Positions 9,469 through 17,390 of a DNA stretch of 64,000 nt are shown piece after piece. Below the pieces are notes generated by a model, which was given only the letters and a program-made list of their open reading frames with translations, did not search any database and was not told the origin of the DNA. Each line of letters starts with the position of its first letter. The stretch's first letter is position 1. Made by a program: the position numbers and the translations under genes. Origin of the DNA: Mycetocola manganoxydans (lineage in GTDB: Bacteria; Actinomycetota; Actinomycetes; Actinomycetales; Microbacteriaceae); contig NZ_RCUV01000011.1 in NCBI RefSeq assembly GCF_003667545.1, positions 1 to 64,000 of the forward strand, given 5' to 3'.

Positions 9469-9533
9469 TTCGGGCGGAGAATCCGCGGGTCCGTCGACCT
9501 ATAGAGTACGGACTCCACGATTCTCCGCCCGAA
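9469..9533. repeat. Palindromic element family B, copy 1 (65 bp)
   Basis: Perfect 15-base outer arms (TTCGGGCGGAGAATC and its complement) enclose a second pair GGTCCGT/ACGGAC and the core CGTCGACCTATAG. Copies of exactly the same length are at 34203, 37278 and 49782. It lies between the zinc-finger and Nudix genes. Confidence 0.85.
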
Positions 9534-9591
9534 GTGATTCCCGACCCGCCCGGCGATGGTCGGTGCACCAATCAGCGCGTACGCTCGCACC

Positions 9592-10107
9592 ATGACAGCC
9601 GCACTCCCCGACCTCCCCGAGGTCTGCGTGTGTTACATCCTCCGTGTAACCGCTTCAGGGGGTTACGAGGTGCTTCTCGGCGAAAAGAAGAAGGGCCTCG
9701 GCCTCGGAAAGATGGTCGGACCGGGGGGAAAGCTCGAGCCGGGCGAGTCGCCCGCGCAGGCGATCATCCGTGAGGTGCTCGAAGAATCCGGACTCTCCGT
9801 GCGTGAGGGGGACCTCACGCCGCTCGGTCGCATCCGATACGAGTTCCCGCACAGGCCGGCATGGAGCCAGGTCTCGTGGGTGTTCGCGACCCGCGTCTGG
9901 CGCGGTGACATCGTCGAATCCGACGAGCTGCTGTTGCGTTGGCACCCGGTCGACGGCATCCCGTTCGATCGCATGTGGGACGACGCGAAGCACTGGCTGC
10001 CGGATGCCCTCGACGGCATATGGTGCGAACGCCGCTTCGTGTTCGGCGCCGACCTGTCGACGGTGGTCGACGGCGATCTGCCCGTTACGCCTGCACAGCG
10101 AGGCTGA
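9592..10107 (+). CDS. Nudix hydrolase (MTH1/8-oxo-dGTPase-like)
   Basis: A 171-residue Nudix enzyme. The full Nudix box G-x5-E-x7-REVLEESGL spans residues 46-68, preceded by GLGLGKMVGPGG, a pattern shared with the MTH1/NUDT1 group that cleans oxidised purine nucleotides. Substrate is inferred from this likeness only. The start at 9592 has no ribosome site; TACGCT ends six bases upstream, which fits a leaderless mRNA. The last 23 bases overlap the 3' end of the convergent helicase gene. Confidence 0.85.
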   Translation: MTAALPDLPEVCVCYILRVTASGGYEVLLGEKKKGLGLGKMVGPGGKLEPGESPAQAIIREVLEESGLSVREGDLTPLGRIRYEFPHRPAWSQVSWVFATRVWRGDIVESDELLLRWHPVDGIPFDRMWDDAKHWLPDALDGIWCERRFVFGADLSTVVDGDLPVTPAQRG

Positions 10108-12244
10108 ACGGCAGAACAGCGGATGCCCCGGCGCCGCGAAGCAGGCGGCCGGCGACCGTGATCGTCCAGCGGCTGTCGACCAGATCGTCGACCAGCAGAA
10201 CGGGGCGACCCGCGTAACCCTCGAGAGCGGTTACCAGCTCGGGTTCGAGACCGAACCGGTCCCAGACGCTGGCCAGACGGTACGCGCTGTTGCCGCCGGG
10301 TTCGCCGGAAGGTCCACCGTTCACGAGACTCAGCGAGCCGAGGTAGGGCAGCTTGCCGACCTCGGACAGTGCCCGCGCGACGGAGTCGACGAGCTGCGGC
10401 CGGCGACGCGACGGGACACTGACGACGGCAGCAGGTCGTTCGTCCCACCCCCACTCCGCCAGTACCCGGATGCACGCGGCTATCAGAGCGGGGCTCGCCG
10501 GCGCATCGGGGGTCCCGGGTGAGAACAGGTCGCGGAGCGTGCCGCCCCAGCCGAGGTCGGTGAGCCGGGCGAGAGCACGGCCGGGTTCCACCCGCTGCTC
10601 CGGAGCGATCTTGCCCTTGACCGGCACGCTGAGCTTGTCGGCACCGGTCGGCCACATGGCGCGGGGCTCGAGAGCGACTCCGACACGGCTGAGGGACTTC
10701 TGCGCCTGGCCGGATGCCTCCTCCCGCACATCACTCGGGTACCAGGCCGGCTGCCCCGCCGCGGCTGCGCAGTTGTCACATCGGCCACAGGCTACGGCGG
10801 TGTCGTCGTCGAGGGCGCGCTGGAGGAATTCCATGCGGCATCCGCTCGTGCGTTCGTACTCGAGCATCGAGTTCTGCTCCTGCACGCGTGCGGCGGCGAT
10901 GCGCTCGTAGCGCTCGGCGTCGTACACCCACGGTTTGCCCGTCGAAACCCAGCCGCCGGTGACGCGCTGAACGGCACCGTCGACGTCGAGCACCTTGAGC
11001 AGCAGTTCGAGCGGGCTGCGCTTGAGATTGACTCGGGCCTCGAGTGCGGGGGTGGAGAGCGGCGCTCCCTCGAAGGTGAGTTCGTCGATCACGGCGAGGG
11101 CCTTCTTCTCGTCTGGCATCGACGAGGTCGCGAAGTACTGCCAGATCGCTTCGTCTTCGGTTCCGGGCAGGAGGAGCACGTCGGCACTCGCGGCCCTGCC
11201 GGCGATCATGGCGGCTCGGCCAGCGCGACCGACCTGCTGGTAGTAGGCGACGGGGGAGGACGGCGCCCCGAGGTGGATGACGAAACCGAGGTCGGGCTTG
11301 TCGAACCCCATCCCGAGCGCACTCGTGGCGACGAGCGCCTTCACCTCGTTGTTCTTGAGGGCCTGTTCGAGTCCCTCGCGGTCGCTGGCATCCGTTCGTC
11401 CGGTGTACGCCTGCACTTCGTGCCCCGCTTCGCGCAGCAGCCGCGCGGTGTCTTCGGCCGCCGAGACGGTGAGGGCGTAGATGATGCCCGAGCCGGTGAG
11501 GTCGCCGAGGTGGCTGAGCAGCCAGCCGAGCCGGGCACCGGCGTCTGGCAACCGCAACACCCCGAGACGCAGGGATGCTCGCGCGAGCGGGCCGCGAATC
11601 GTCACGACCGGTTCGCCGCCGGCGTGTTCGAGCTGTTCGGCGACATCGGTGACGACGCGTGAGTTGGCGGTCGCGGTCGTCGCGAGCACGGGAACACCGT
11701 GCGGCATCTCGGCGATGAGGTCGCGGAGGCGGCGATAGTCGGGCCGGAAGTCGTGACCCCAGTCGGAGATGCAGTGTGCCTCGTCGACCACGAGCAGGCC
11801 CGTGCGCGGAATGAGCTTGGGCAGCTGTTCTTCACGGAATCGCGGGTTGTTGAGGCGCTCGGGTGAGACAAGGAGAACGTCGACCTCGTCATTGTCGAGT
11901 TTGGCGAGAACGTCACCCCACTCGTGCGGGTTCGCGGAGTTGATTGCGACGGCGCGCACCCCGGCGCGGGCGGCGGCCTCGACCTGGTCACGCATGAGCG
12001 CGAGGAGCGGCGAGACGAGCAGGGTCGGGCCAGCACCCTGGCGGCGCAGCAGCAGGGTCGCGACGAAGTACACGGCCGACTTGCCCCACCCGGTCCGCTG
12101 CACGACGAGCGCGCGCTGCCGCTCGGCGACGAGAGTTTCGATGGCCTCGTACTGGCCCTCATGGAAGTCCGCGTCAGGCGAACCGACGAGCGTGCGCAGG
12201 ATCTCGAGGGCGGCGGCGCGGGTGTCCGTTCGGGTGTCGATCAT
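10085..12244 (-). CDS. RecQ-family DNA helicase with C-terminal phosphoribosyltransferase-like domain
   Basis: A 719-residue superfamily 2 helicase. Walker A is GWGKS (52-56), Walker B is DEAH (154-157), followed by the RecQ-type CISDWGHDFRPDY. The second RecA domain has ALGMGFDKPDLGFVIH and the QQVGRAGR motif. A RecQ-type zinc site (ACGRCDNC) follows the helicase core. The C-terminal 150 or so residues resemble a type I phosphoribosyltransferase, with the PRPP-type loop VLLVDDLVDSRWT (682-694) and the ending seen in ComF-like proteins. DNA unwinding in repair is the expected role; the tail may be catalytically inactive because the usual TTG/TGxT loop is altered. Confidence 0.88.
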   Translation of the reverse strand: MIDTRTDTRAAALEILRTLVGSPDADFHEGQYEAIETLVAERQRALVVQRTGWGKSAVYFVATLLLRRQGAGPTLLVSPLLALMRDQVEAAARAGVRAVAINSANPHEWGDVLAKLDNDEVDVLLVSPERLNNPRFREEQLPKLIPRTGLLVVDEAHCISDWGHDFRPDYRRLRDLIAEMPHGVPVLATTATANSRVVTDVAEQLEHAGGEPVVTIRGPLARASLRLGVLRLPDAGARLGWLLSHLGDLTGSGIIYALTVSAAEDTARLLREAGHEVQAYTGRTDASDREGLEQALKNNEVKALVATSALGMGFDKPDLGFVIHLGAPSSPVAYYQQVGRAGRAAMIAGRAASADVLLLPGTEDEAIWQYFATSSMPDEKKALAVIDELTFEGAPLSTPALEARVNLKRSPLELLLKVLDVDGAVQRVTGGWVSTGKPWVYDAERYERIAAARVQEQNSMLEYERTSGCRMEFLQRALDDDTAVACGRCDNCAAAAGQPAWYPSDVREEASGQAQKSLSRVGVALEPRAMWPTGADKLSVPVKGKIAPEQRVEPGRALARLTDLGWGGTLRDLFSPGTPDAPASPALIAACIRVLAEWGWDERPAAVVSVPSRRRPQLVDSVARALSEVGKLPYLGSLSLVNGGPSGEPGGNSAYRLASVWDRFGLEPELVTALEGYAGRPVLLVDDLVDSRWTITVAGRLLRGAGASAVLPFSLAVQA

Positions 12245-12291
12245 GCACCCATGGTCTCAGGTGCCGCTGACAGCGTGCCCCGCGGCATCCG

Positions 12292-12663
12292 TCAGCCGTC
12301 GACGATCTGCTTCCCGAGCGGAAGGAGCGCGATGGGCACCATCTTGAAGTTCGCCCAGCCGAACGGGATGCCAATGATGGTCACGCAGAGCGCGACGCCG
12401 CTGACGACGTGGCCGAGGGCGATCCACCAGCCGGCGAGCAGCACCCAGATGACGTTGCCGATCGCGGAGCCGACACCGGCGGTCGGGCGGTCCACGACCT
12501 CCTTGCCGAACGGCCACAGCGAATACACGCCGATGCGGGCAGCGGCGATGCCCCACGGGATCGTCACGATGAGGATGCACATGATCGCGGCGGCGATCAT
12601 GTACCCGACGAAGAGCCAGAACCCCGACAGCACGACCCAGATGATGTTCAGCAGTGTCTTCAT
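12292..12663 (-). CDS. YccF domain inner-membrane protein
   Basis: A 123-residue membrane protein built from two similar halves, each with hydrophobic helices and the YccF signature (IPWGIAAARIGVYSLWPFGKEV in the first half, IIGIPFGWANFKMVPIALLPLG in the second, quoted as two parts). About four transmembrane segments are visible. YccF proteins are widespread and of unknown function. It is divergent from the methyltransferase gene, with 53 bases between the start codons, and downstream of it lies the helicase gene on the same strand. Confidence 0.88.
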   Translation of the reverse strand: MKTLLNIIWVVLSGFWLFVGYMIAAAIMCILIVTIPWGIAAARIGVYSLWPFGKEVVDRPTAGVGSAIGNVIWVLLAGWWIALGHVVSGVALCVTIIGIPFGWANFKMVPIALLPLGKQIVDG

Positions 12664-12716
12664 GATGCGCCCAGTCTGGCACCCGCGCCTGAACGGAGGG
12701 ATGCCAGACTGTTCGG

Positions 12717-14246
12717 GTGACTTCTGAGCTGGTGCAACGCCTCCGATCCGACCTCGACTCCGCCCGATTCACGGTGACAACGATCACCGGACTATGGGGC
12801 GACGAAGCGGATGCCGCGCTGCACCGCAACGAGAGAATTCCCGCGTTGCGTGCGCTCGCCGCTCGCCGTGAGGAGAACGAAGTCGAGGCAGCCGCAACAC
12901 TCGCCCGGCTGTTCGTGCTCGGACTGCCGGTGCCTGCCGACGAACTCGCCGCCGCCCTGCCGACGCTCACGACGGAGGGCGCCCTGGCGCTGAAACTGGT
13001 CGCGCTCGACGAAGGGCAGGTCACTCCCCTGCTCGACCTGCGCCCGTACAGTTTCGTCGACGCCAACGGTGCCGGCAGTTGGTGGGTCGTGTCGGACCTC
13101 GGCGAGCTGGCGCTCGGTCGTCCGATCGGCGAAGACCACGTGCTGGGCGTCGGCGGCGCGTCGATGACGCTCAGCGGACTGATGATGCAGACCCCGGTGG
13201 GCACGGTGCTCGATCTCGGGACCGGCTGCGGAATTCAGGCGATGCACGCGGCGCGCCACGCGGCATCCGTCGTCGCGACCGACATCTCCGAGCGCGCCCT
13301 CGTGCTCGCGCGGCTCAACGCCGAGTTGAACGGCATCCACAACATCGAGTTTCGCCACGGGGACCTGTTCGAACCGGTGCGGGGTGAGCGGTTCGACCAG
13401 ATCGTCTCGAATCCGCCGTTCGTCATCACGCCACGAACCGAGGGCGTCCCGGCGTACGAGTATCGCGACGGCGGTATGGAGGGTGACGCGCTCGTCGAAG
13501 CGGTGATCCGCGGCGCCGCGGCCCACCTGCACCCCGGTGGTGTCGCCCAGTTGCTGGGCAACTGGGAGTACCGGGTCGGCCAGGACGCCTTCCGTCGCGT
13601 CGGCGGCTGGATCGACGGCACCGGCCTCGACGCCTGGGTGATCGAGCGAGACGTTCAGGACCCCGCCGAATACGCCGAAACCTGGATCCGCGACGGCGGC
13701 ACCCGCTCAGGCACCCCTGAATTCGACCGACTGTACGCCGCGTGGCTCGACGACTTCGCCGCCAGGCGGGTCACCTCGGTCGGGTTCGGCTACGTCACGT
13801 TGCGGATGCCGCTGGCGGGCGACCCGTCCCTCCGACGGCTCGAACGGATGCACGGCTCTCTCGGCGCGAACGAATCGGGGCTCGGCGTCCACCTCGAGTC
13901 GGTCCTCGCCGGTCGTGACTGGCAAGCCGCCCTCTCCGACGAGGACCTCGCGCTGGCACATGTCTCGGTCGCCGCCGACGTCACCGAAGAGCGGCACTAC
14001 TGGCCCGGTGCGGAGCATCCGACCGCGATGATGCTGCGCCAGGGCGGAGGCCTCGGCCGCACCGTGAGGATGGACACCGGCCTCGCCGCCCTCGTCGGCG
14101 CGTGCGACGGCGACCTGCCGATCAGCGCGGTCGTCGCTGCGATCGCCCAGTTGCTCGACGCCGACTACCAGGAACTCCTCGCCGAACTGCTCCCGCGCGT
14201 CCGCGCCCTCATCGACGACGGGTTCCTGCTTCCGCCTGAGCAGTAG
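12717..14246 (+). CDS. SAM-dependent methyltransferase with NPPF motif (HemK/PrmC-like core)
   Basis: A 509-residue protein with an N-terminal helical region (1-150), a class I methyltransferase core (motif I VLDLGTGCG at 164-172; SNPPF at 231-235, the amide/N-methylating signature) and a C-terminal extension of about 230 residues. The NPPY/NPPF motif indicates methylation of a nitrogen in protein, RNA or DNA; the substrate is unknown. The start is GTG 12717, with no ribosome site and CAGACT ending six bases before it, so a leaderless mRNA is possible. Actinobacterial proteins of this architecture are usually annotated only as methyltransferase. Confidence 0.85.
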   Translation: MTSELVQRLRSDLDSARFTVTTITGLWGDEADAALHRNERIPALRALAARREENEVEAAATLARLFVLGLPVPADELAAALPTLTTEGALALKLVALDEGQVTPLLDLRPYSFVDANGAGSWWVVSDLGELALGRPIGEDHVLGVGGASMTLSGLMMQTPVGTVLDLGTGCGIQAMHAARHAASVVATDISERALVLARLNAELNGIHNIEFRHGDLFEPVRGERFDQIVSNPPFVITPRTEGVPAYEYRDGGMEGDALVEAVIRGAAAHLHPGGVAQLLGNWEYRVGQDAFRRVGGWIDGTGLDAWVIERDVQDPAEYAETWIRDGGTRSGTPEFDRLYAAWLDDFAARRVTSVGFGYVTLRMPLAGDPSLRRLERMHGSLGANESGLGVHLESVLAGRDWQAALSDEDLALAHVSVAADVTEERHYWPGAEHPTAMMLRQGGGLGRTVRMDTGLAALVGACDGDLPISAVVAAIAQLLDADYQELLAELLPRVRALIDDGFLLPPEQ

Positions 14247-14443
14247 GCGTTCGGCAGTGCCCGCCTAAGCACCCATCCGCCGTCTAAGCCGCCGGAACCG
14301 AACTGCTCATCCGGCGATTCTGCGCAAGCTCGGCGCGGCATCCAGAACCGAAGCTGTCTTTCTCGCGAAGGAGCTTGTTGAGCTGCTTACGATGGGAGAC
14401 AAGATCCGTTTGCGCGGATGTCACCACCTCAGGGGAGGTTGCC

Positions 14444-14974
14444 GTGGTTCAGGTCCATATCGTCGGCGTCGCGCTGGACTCACGTGGGCAGCCCCTCATT
14501 TTGTTGAAGCCGATCGACGCAGTTCCGGGGGTCGGGCTTGTTCTCCCGATCTGGATCGGCGCGCAGGAGGCGACGTCGATTCTCATCGCCGTTGAGGGGA
14601 ACGAGGCGCCCCGGCCGCTGTCCCACGACCTGATGAAGACGCTCATGGAGACCCTCCACGCGAGTGTCGAGCGCGTCGAGATCACCAGAATCGATGACGG
14701 CACGTTCTATGCCGAACTGACGCTCCACACGCGGGAGGGCGTGATCGTTCTCGATTGCCGTCCCTCGGACGCCATCGCCATCGCCGCCCGCACCGAGGCG
14801 TCGATCTGGGTCAACGACGGCGTTCTCGAGGAAGCGGGCATCGCCGAGGAGAGCACGGTGACGGATGCCTCGGGTACCGGCGGCGAGACGGCCGATGCGC
14901 CCGATGAGGAGGAGCGGGTCGCTGACTTCCGCAGATTCCTCGACGAGGTCGACCCTGAGGACTTCCAGGGCTGA
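14444..14974 (+). CDS. Bifunctional nuclease family protein (DUF151)
   Basis: A 176-residue DUF151 protein with the family patterns LPIWIGAQEA and HDLMKTLMETL, and the central RPSDAIAIAAR. Characterised plant and archaeal members have DNase and RNase activity. The C-terminal 40 residues are acidic. The start is GTG 14444, chosen because AGGGGAGG lies six bases upstream; an upstream in-frame ATG at 14375 would add 23 residues unlike the family. The gene stands alone here rather than in the MerR-containing cluster seen in other Actinobacteria. Confidence 0.88.
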   Translation: MVQVHIVGVALDSRGQPLILLKPIDAVPGVGLVLPIWIGAQEATSILIAVEGNEAPRPLSHDLMKTLMETLHASVERVEITRIDDGTFYAELTLHTREGVIVLDCRPSDAIAIAARTEASIWVNDGVLEEAGIAEESTVTDASGTGGETADAPDEEERVADFRRFLDEVDPEDFQG

Positions 14975-15041
14975 CGCGCCGCTGAAGGGCCCGCCCACGA
15001 GCCCACCAGCCCACAGAGAACCGCATCATAGCCAGATAGCA

Positions 15042-15056
15042 ACGCTTGCCAAGCGT
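15042..15056. promoter_or_regulatory. 15-bp palindrome upstream of sugar permease promoter
   Basis: Perfect inverted repeat ACGCTTG-C-CAAGCGT one base upstream of the proposed -35. The half-site AACGCTT recurs upstream of the promoter of the convergent binding-protein gene (18892-18913). It may be a regulator site shared by both arms of the importer. Confidence 0.5.
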
Positions 15057-15057
15057 C

Positions 15058-15109
15058 TTGTGGCACTTGTCCCCCAGTTCTATATTCCCCCTGTGGCGCT
15101 GATGCCACA
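15058..15109 (+). promoter_or_regulatory. Promoter and overlapping inverted repeat for sugar permease operon
   Basis: TTGTGG (15058-15063), a 17-base spacer and TATATT (15081-15086) form a good sigma-A-type promoter. The inverted repeat TGTGGC-N6-GCCACA (15092-15109) covers the expected start of transcription and could be an operator. Confidence 0.55.
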
Positions 15110-15153
15110 TTTCGGCACCGCTGGTGGAAAGCAGCGGTCCTCACAAAGGGGAT

Positions 15154-15213
15154 ATGGCGATGCGCGAATACAACATCGGTGACCGGCGCTTCACGCGAGA
15201 AGAAGCATCATGA
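15154..15213 (+). CDS. Possible 19-residue leader peptide upstream of sugar permease
   Basis: A short frame MAMREYNIGDRRFTREEAS begins at ATG 15154 behind AAAGGGG and ends in a TGA that overlaps the permease start codon as ATGA. This is the spacing of translationally coupled genes. There is no run of a single amino acid that would mark an attenuator. It may be a real small protein, a coupling device, or chance. Confidence 0.35.
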   Translation: MAMREYNIGDRRFTREEAS

Positions 15214-16193
15214 CGACCCACGCCGAGCGGGACGCCGAAGCAGCAGCGCCGCGATCGTTGCCCCCCAGGAGGAAGAAGAAAACCGGGTTCGCCGCGAAAT
15301 ACAACAAGCGCGAAGCGATCGCCGGGTACCTCTTCATCGCTCCGTGGGTGATCGGGTTCCTTGTCTTCACCCTTGGCGCGATGATCTACAGCCTCGTGAT
15401 CTCGTTCAGCAACTACAACCTCGCGAGAAACACGGCGACGCCGGTGGGGTTCGCCAACTATGAGCGGCTCTTCGAGGACCCGAAGGTAGCGCTTGCGCTG
15501 GGAAACACCCTCGTCTACGCCCTCATGGCGGTTCCGCTGGAGGTCGCCTTCGCGCTCTTCCTCGCCATGCTTCTTGCCCGCGTCGGCAAGGGTGCCGGGT
15601 TCTTCCGTACCGTCTACTACCTGCCGAAGATGACGCCGACGGTCGCGACGGCATCCGTCTTTCTCCTGCTCCTGAACGGCAACACCGGCGCGATCAACCG
15701 GGGGCTGTCGGTCATCGGCATCGAGGGGCCGCAGTGGCTCGTCGACCCCGCGTGGGTGAAACCCTCGATCGTTTTGATGACTCTGTGGACGGTCAGCGGA
15801 ACCATGGTGATCTTCCTCGCGGCGCTTAAGAACGTGCCGCGGGACCTGTACGAGGTGGCGTCGCTCGACGGGGCGGGGCCGGTGCGGCAGTTCTTCACCA
15901 TCACTGTCCCGATGATTTCGAGCGCGATCTTCTTCAACGTGATCGTGCTCACCATCGCTGCATTCCAGATCTTCGACCAGGCCTACCTCCTGTTCTGGCG
16001 AGATCAATCGAACTCGTCACCGGAGTCATCGCTGTTCTACGCGGTGTACCTCTTCCAGCAGGCATTCCGGCAGTTCAACTTCGGATTCGCCGCCGCGATG
16101 GCGTGGCTTCTCTTCATGATCATCATGCTGATCACCTTCATCCAGATGAAGTTCGGAAACCGGTTCGTGTACTACGAGGGAGATGATCGCTGA
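15210..16193 (+). CDS. Carbohydrate ABC transporter permease (MalF/UgpA-like)
   Basis: A 327-residue inner-membrane permease with a basic N-terminal tail (PPRRKKK) and six transmembrane segments. The ATPase-coupling EAA loop is EVASLDGAGPVRQFFTITVP in the second half. It would form the sugar channel with the next gene product. Its start overlaps a possible leader peptide, and its stop overlaps the next start by one base (TGATG). No ATPase gene is present nearby, so a shared MsiK-type ATPase encoded elsewhere is likely. Confidence 0.92.
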   Translation: MTTHAERDAEAAAPRSLPPRRKKKTGFAAKYNKREAIAGYLFIAPWVIGFLVFTLGAMIYSLVISFSNYNLARNTATPVGFANYERLFEDPKVALALGNTLVYALMAVPLEVAFALFLAMLLARVGKGAGFFRTVYYLPKMTPTVATASVFLLLLNGNTGAINRGLSVIGIEGPQWLVDPAWVKPSIVLMTLWTVSGTMVIFLAALKNVPRDLYEVASLDGAGPVRQFFTITVPMISSAIFFNVIVLTIAAFQIFDQAYLLFWRDQSNSSPESSLFYAVYLFQQAFRQFNFGFAAAMAWLLFMIIMLITFIQMKFGNRFVYYEGDDR

Positions 16194-17161
16194 TGAGCGT
16201 CACCGAGTCTTCATCTGAAGCCCTGAAGCTGCGGGGCCAGGTCATCGGCGAGCAGGCGGTCACGGGTCCGCCGCCTCGCCAGAACCTGCCCTCCCGCAAA
16301 CCGGACCGCTGGTACAAGCCGAAGAGCGTGATCGGCAAGATCTTCCTGTGGATCGGTCTCATCGGGTTCTCGTTGCTGTTCATGTACCCGTTCGTCTGGC
16401 TCCTCGCCGCGAGTCTCAAGCCGCGCGGCCAGGTCTTCGACAACGCGCTGTGGCCGCGCACGCTCGTACCGGAGAACTACGTCGAGGTCTGGAACCAGCT
16501 GCCGCTCATCAGCTGGATGTTCAACAGCATCGCGATCGCCCTGCTCGCGGCGACGGCCGTCGCCGTCTCGAGTTCCGTGGTCGCGTTCGGGTTCGCGTAC
16601 TTCAAGTTCCCGGCACGCAACCTGCTGTTCGGCCTCGTGCTCGCGACGATGATGCTCCCGGGTGCCGTGACGATGCTGCCGCAGTACCTCATCTGGAAGG
16701 AACTCGGACTCATCGGAACGTGGGCGCCCCTGTGGGGCGCCAATCTGTTCGGGTCGGCGTTCTACATCTTCCTACAGCGGCAATTCTTCCTCGGTTTGCC
16801 CCGTGAACTGTTCGAAGCGGCGCGCATCGACGGCGCGAGCTACTGGGGACTGTTCCGCCGGATCGCGATGCCCCTGTCGATCCCATCGTTCATCATCGTG
16901 TTCGTGTTCGAGTTCCAGGCCAGCTGGAACAACCTGCAGGCCGCGCTGATCTACCTCAACGCCGGATCCGTCGAAGGGTTCACCGCACCGCTCGGTATCG
17001 CGTACGCGATGACGAAGTACAGCCCGACAGCGGGCGGGCAGGGCGACTACCAGTACGTCATGGTCGCGTCCCTGCTCATCACGATCCCGATGCTGCTGAT
17101 CTTCGCGTTCGGGCAGCGCTACTTCATCGAGGGAGTCGCGACGCAGGGCCGCAAGGGCTGA
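16193..17161 (+). CDS. Carbohydrate ABC transporter permease (MalG/UgpE-like)
   Basis: A 322-residue partner permease with six transmembrane segments and the EAA loop EAARIDGASYWGLFRRIAMP. It is translationally coupled to the preceding permease (TGATG). Both belong to the family that imports mono- and oligosaccharides or glycerol phosphate; the sugar cannot be deduced. It is followed by a family A palindrome and a hairpin that separate it from the convergent binding-protein gene. Confidence 0.92.
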   Translation: MSVTESSSEALKLRGQVIGEQAVTGPPPRQNLPSRKPDRWYKPKSVIGKIFLWIGLIGFSLLFMYPFVWLLAASLKPRGQVFDNALWPRTLVPENYVEVWNQLPLISWMFNSIAIALLAATAVAVSSSVVAFGFAYFKFPARNLLFGLVLATMMLPGAVTMLPQYLIWKELGLIGTWAPLWGANLFGSAFYIFLQRQFFLGLPRELFEAARIDGASYWGLFRRIAMPLSIPSFIIVFVFEFQASWNNLQAALIYLNAGSVEGFTAPLGIAYAMTKYSPTAGGQGDYQYVMVASLLITIPMLLIFAFGQRYFIEGVATQGRKG

Positions 17162-17183
17162 GCGGCGGAGCGGCATCCGCGTT

Positions 17184-17243
17184 TTCACTCGTTGCGGTGG
17201 GATTCACTCGGCGTGCCGGGTGTTCTGGTCCGAAGTGGGTGAA
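17184..17243. repeat. Palindromic element family A, copy 2 (60 bp)
   Basis: Same layout as copy 1 with a CGTG loop and right arm CCGGGTGTTCTGGTCCGAAG. The arms pair less well than in copy 1, so this copy looks decayed. It lies between two convergent genes. Confidence 0.7.
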
Positions 17244-17337
17244 TTCGTGCTCTCAGGGGGGCGGATGCTGCGGCGCACGCACCGCGCATGCACGTACCAT
17301 CCACCCACAGCGCACCGCCCATGCAGGTGCGCAAACA

Positions 17338-17371
17338 GTGGCGGGCGGCCCCGCATGGGACCGCCCGCCAC
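17338..17371. terminator. Bidirectional terminator between permease and binding-protein genes
   Basis: An 11-base perfect stem GTGGCGGGCGG/CCGCCCGCCAC with a 12-base loop lies between convergent genes. It is followed by CGTCTTTGC on the plus strand and TGTTTGC on the minus strand. Confidence 0.65.
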
Positions 17372-17390
17372 CGTCTTTGCTACCCGGGGC

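Noticed and set aside
14247-14443. Possible RNA gene between the methyltransferase and DUF151 genes
   Set aside because: I could not fold a tRNA or any known riboswitch from it; it most likely holds the DUF151 promoter.
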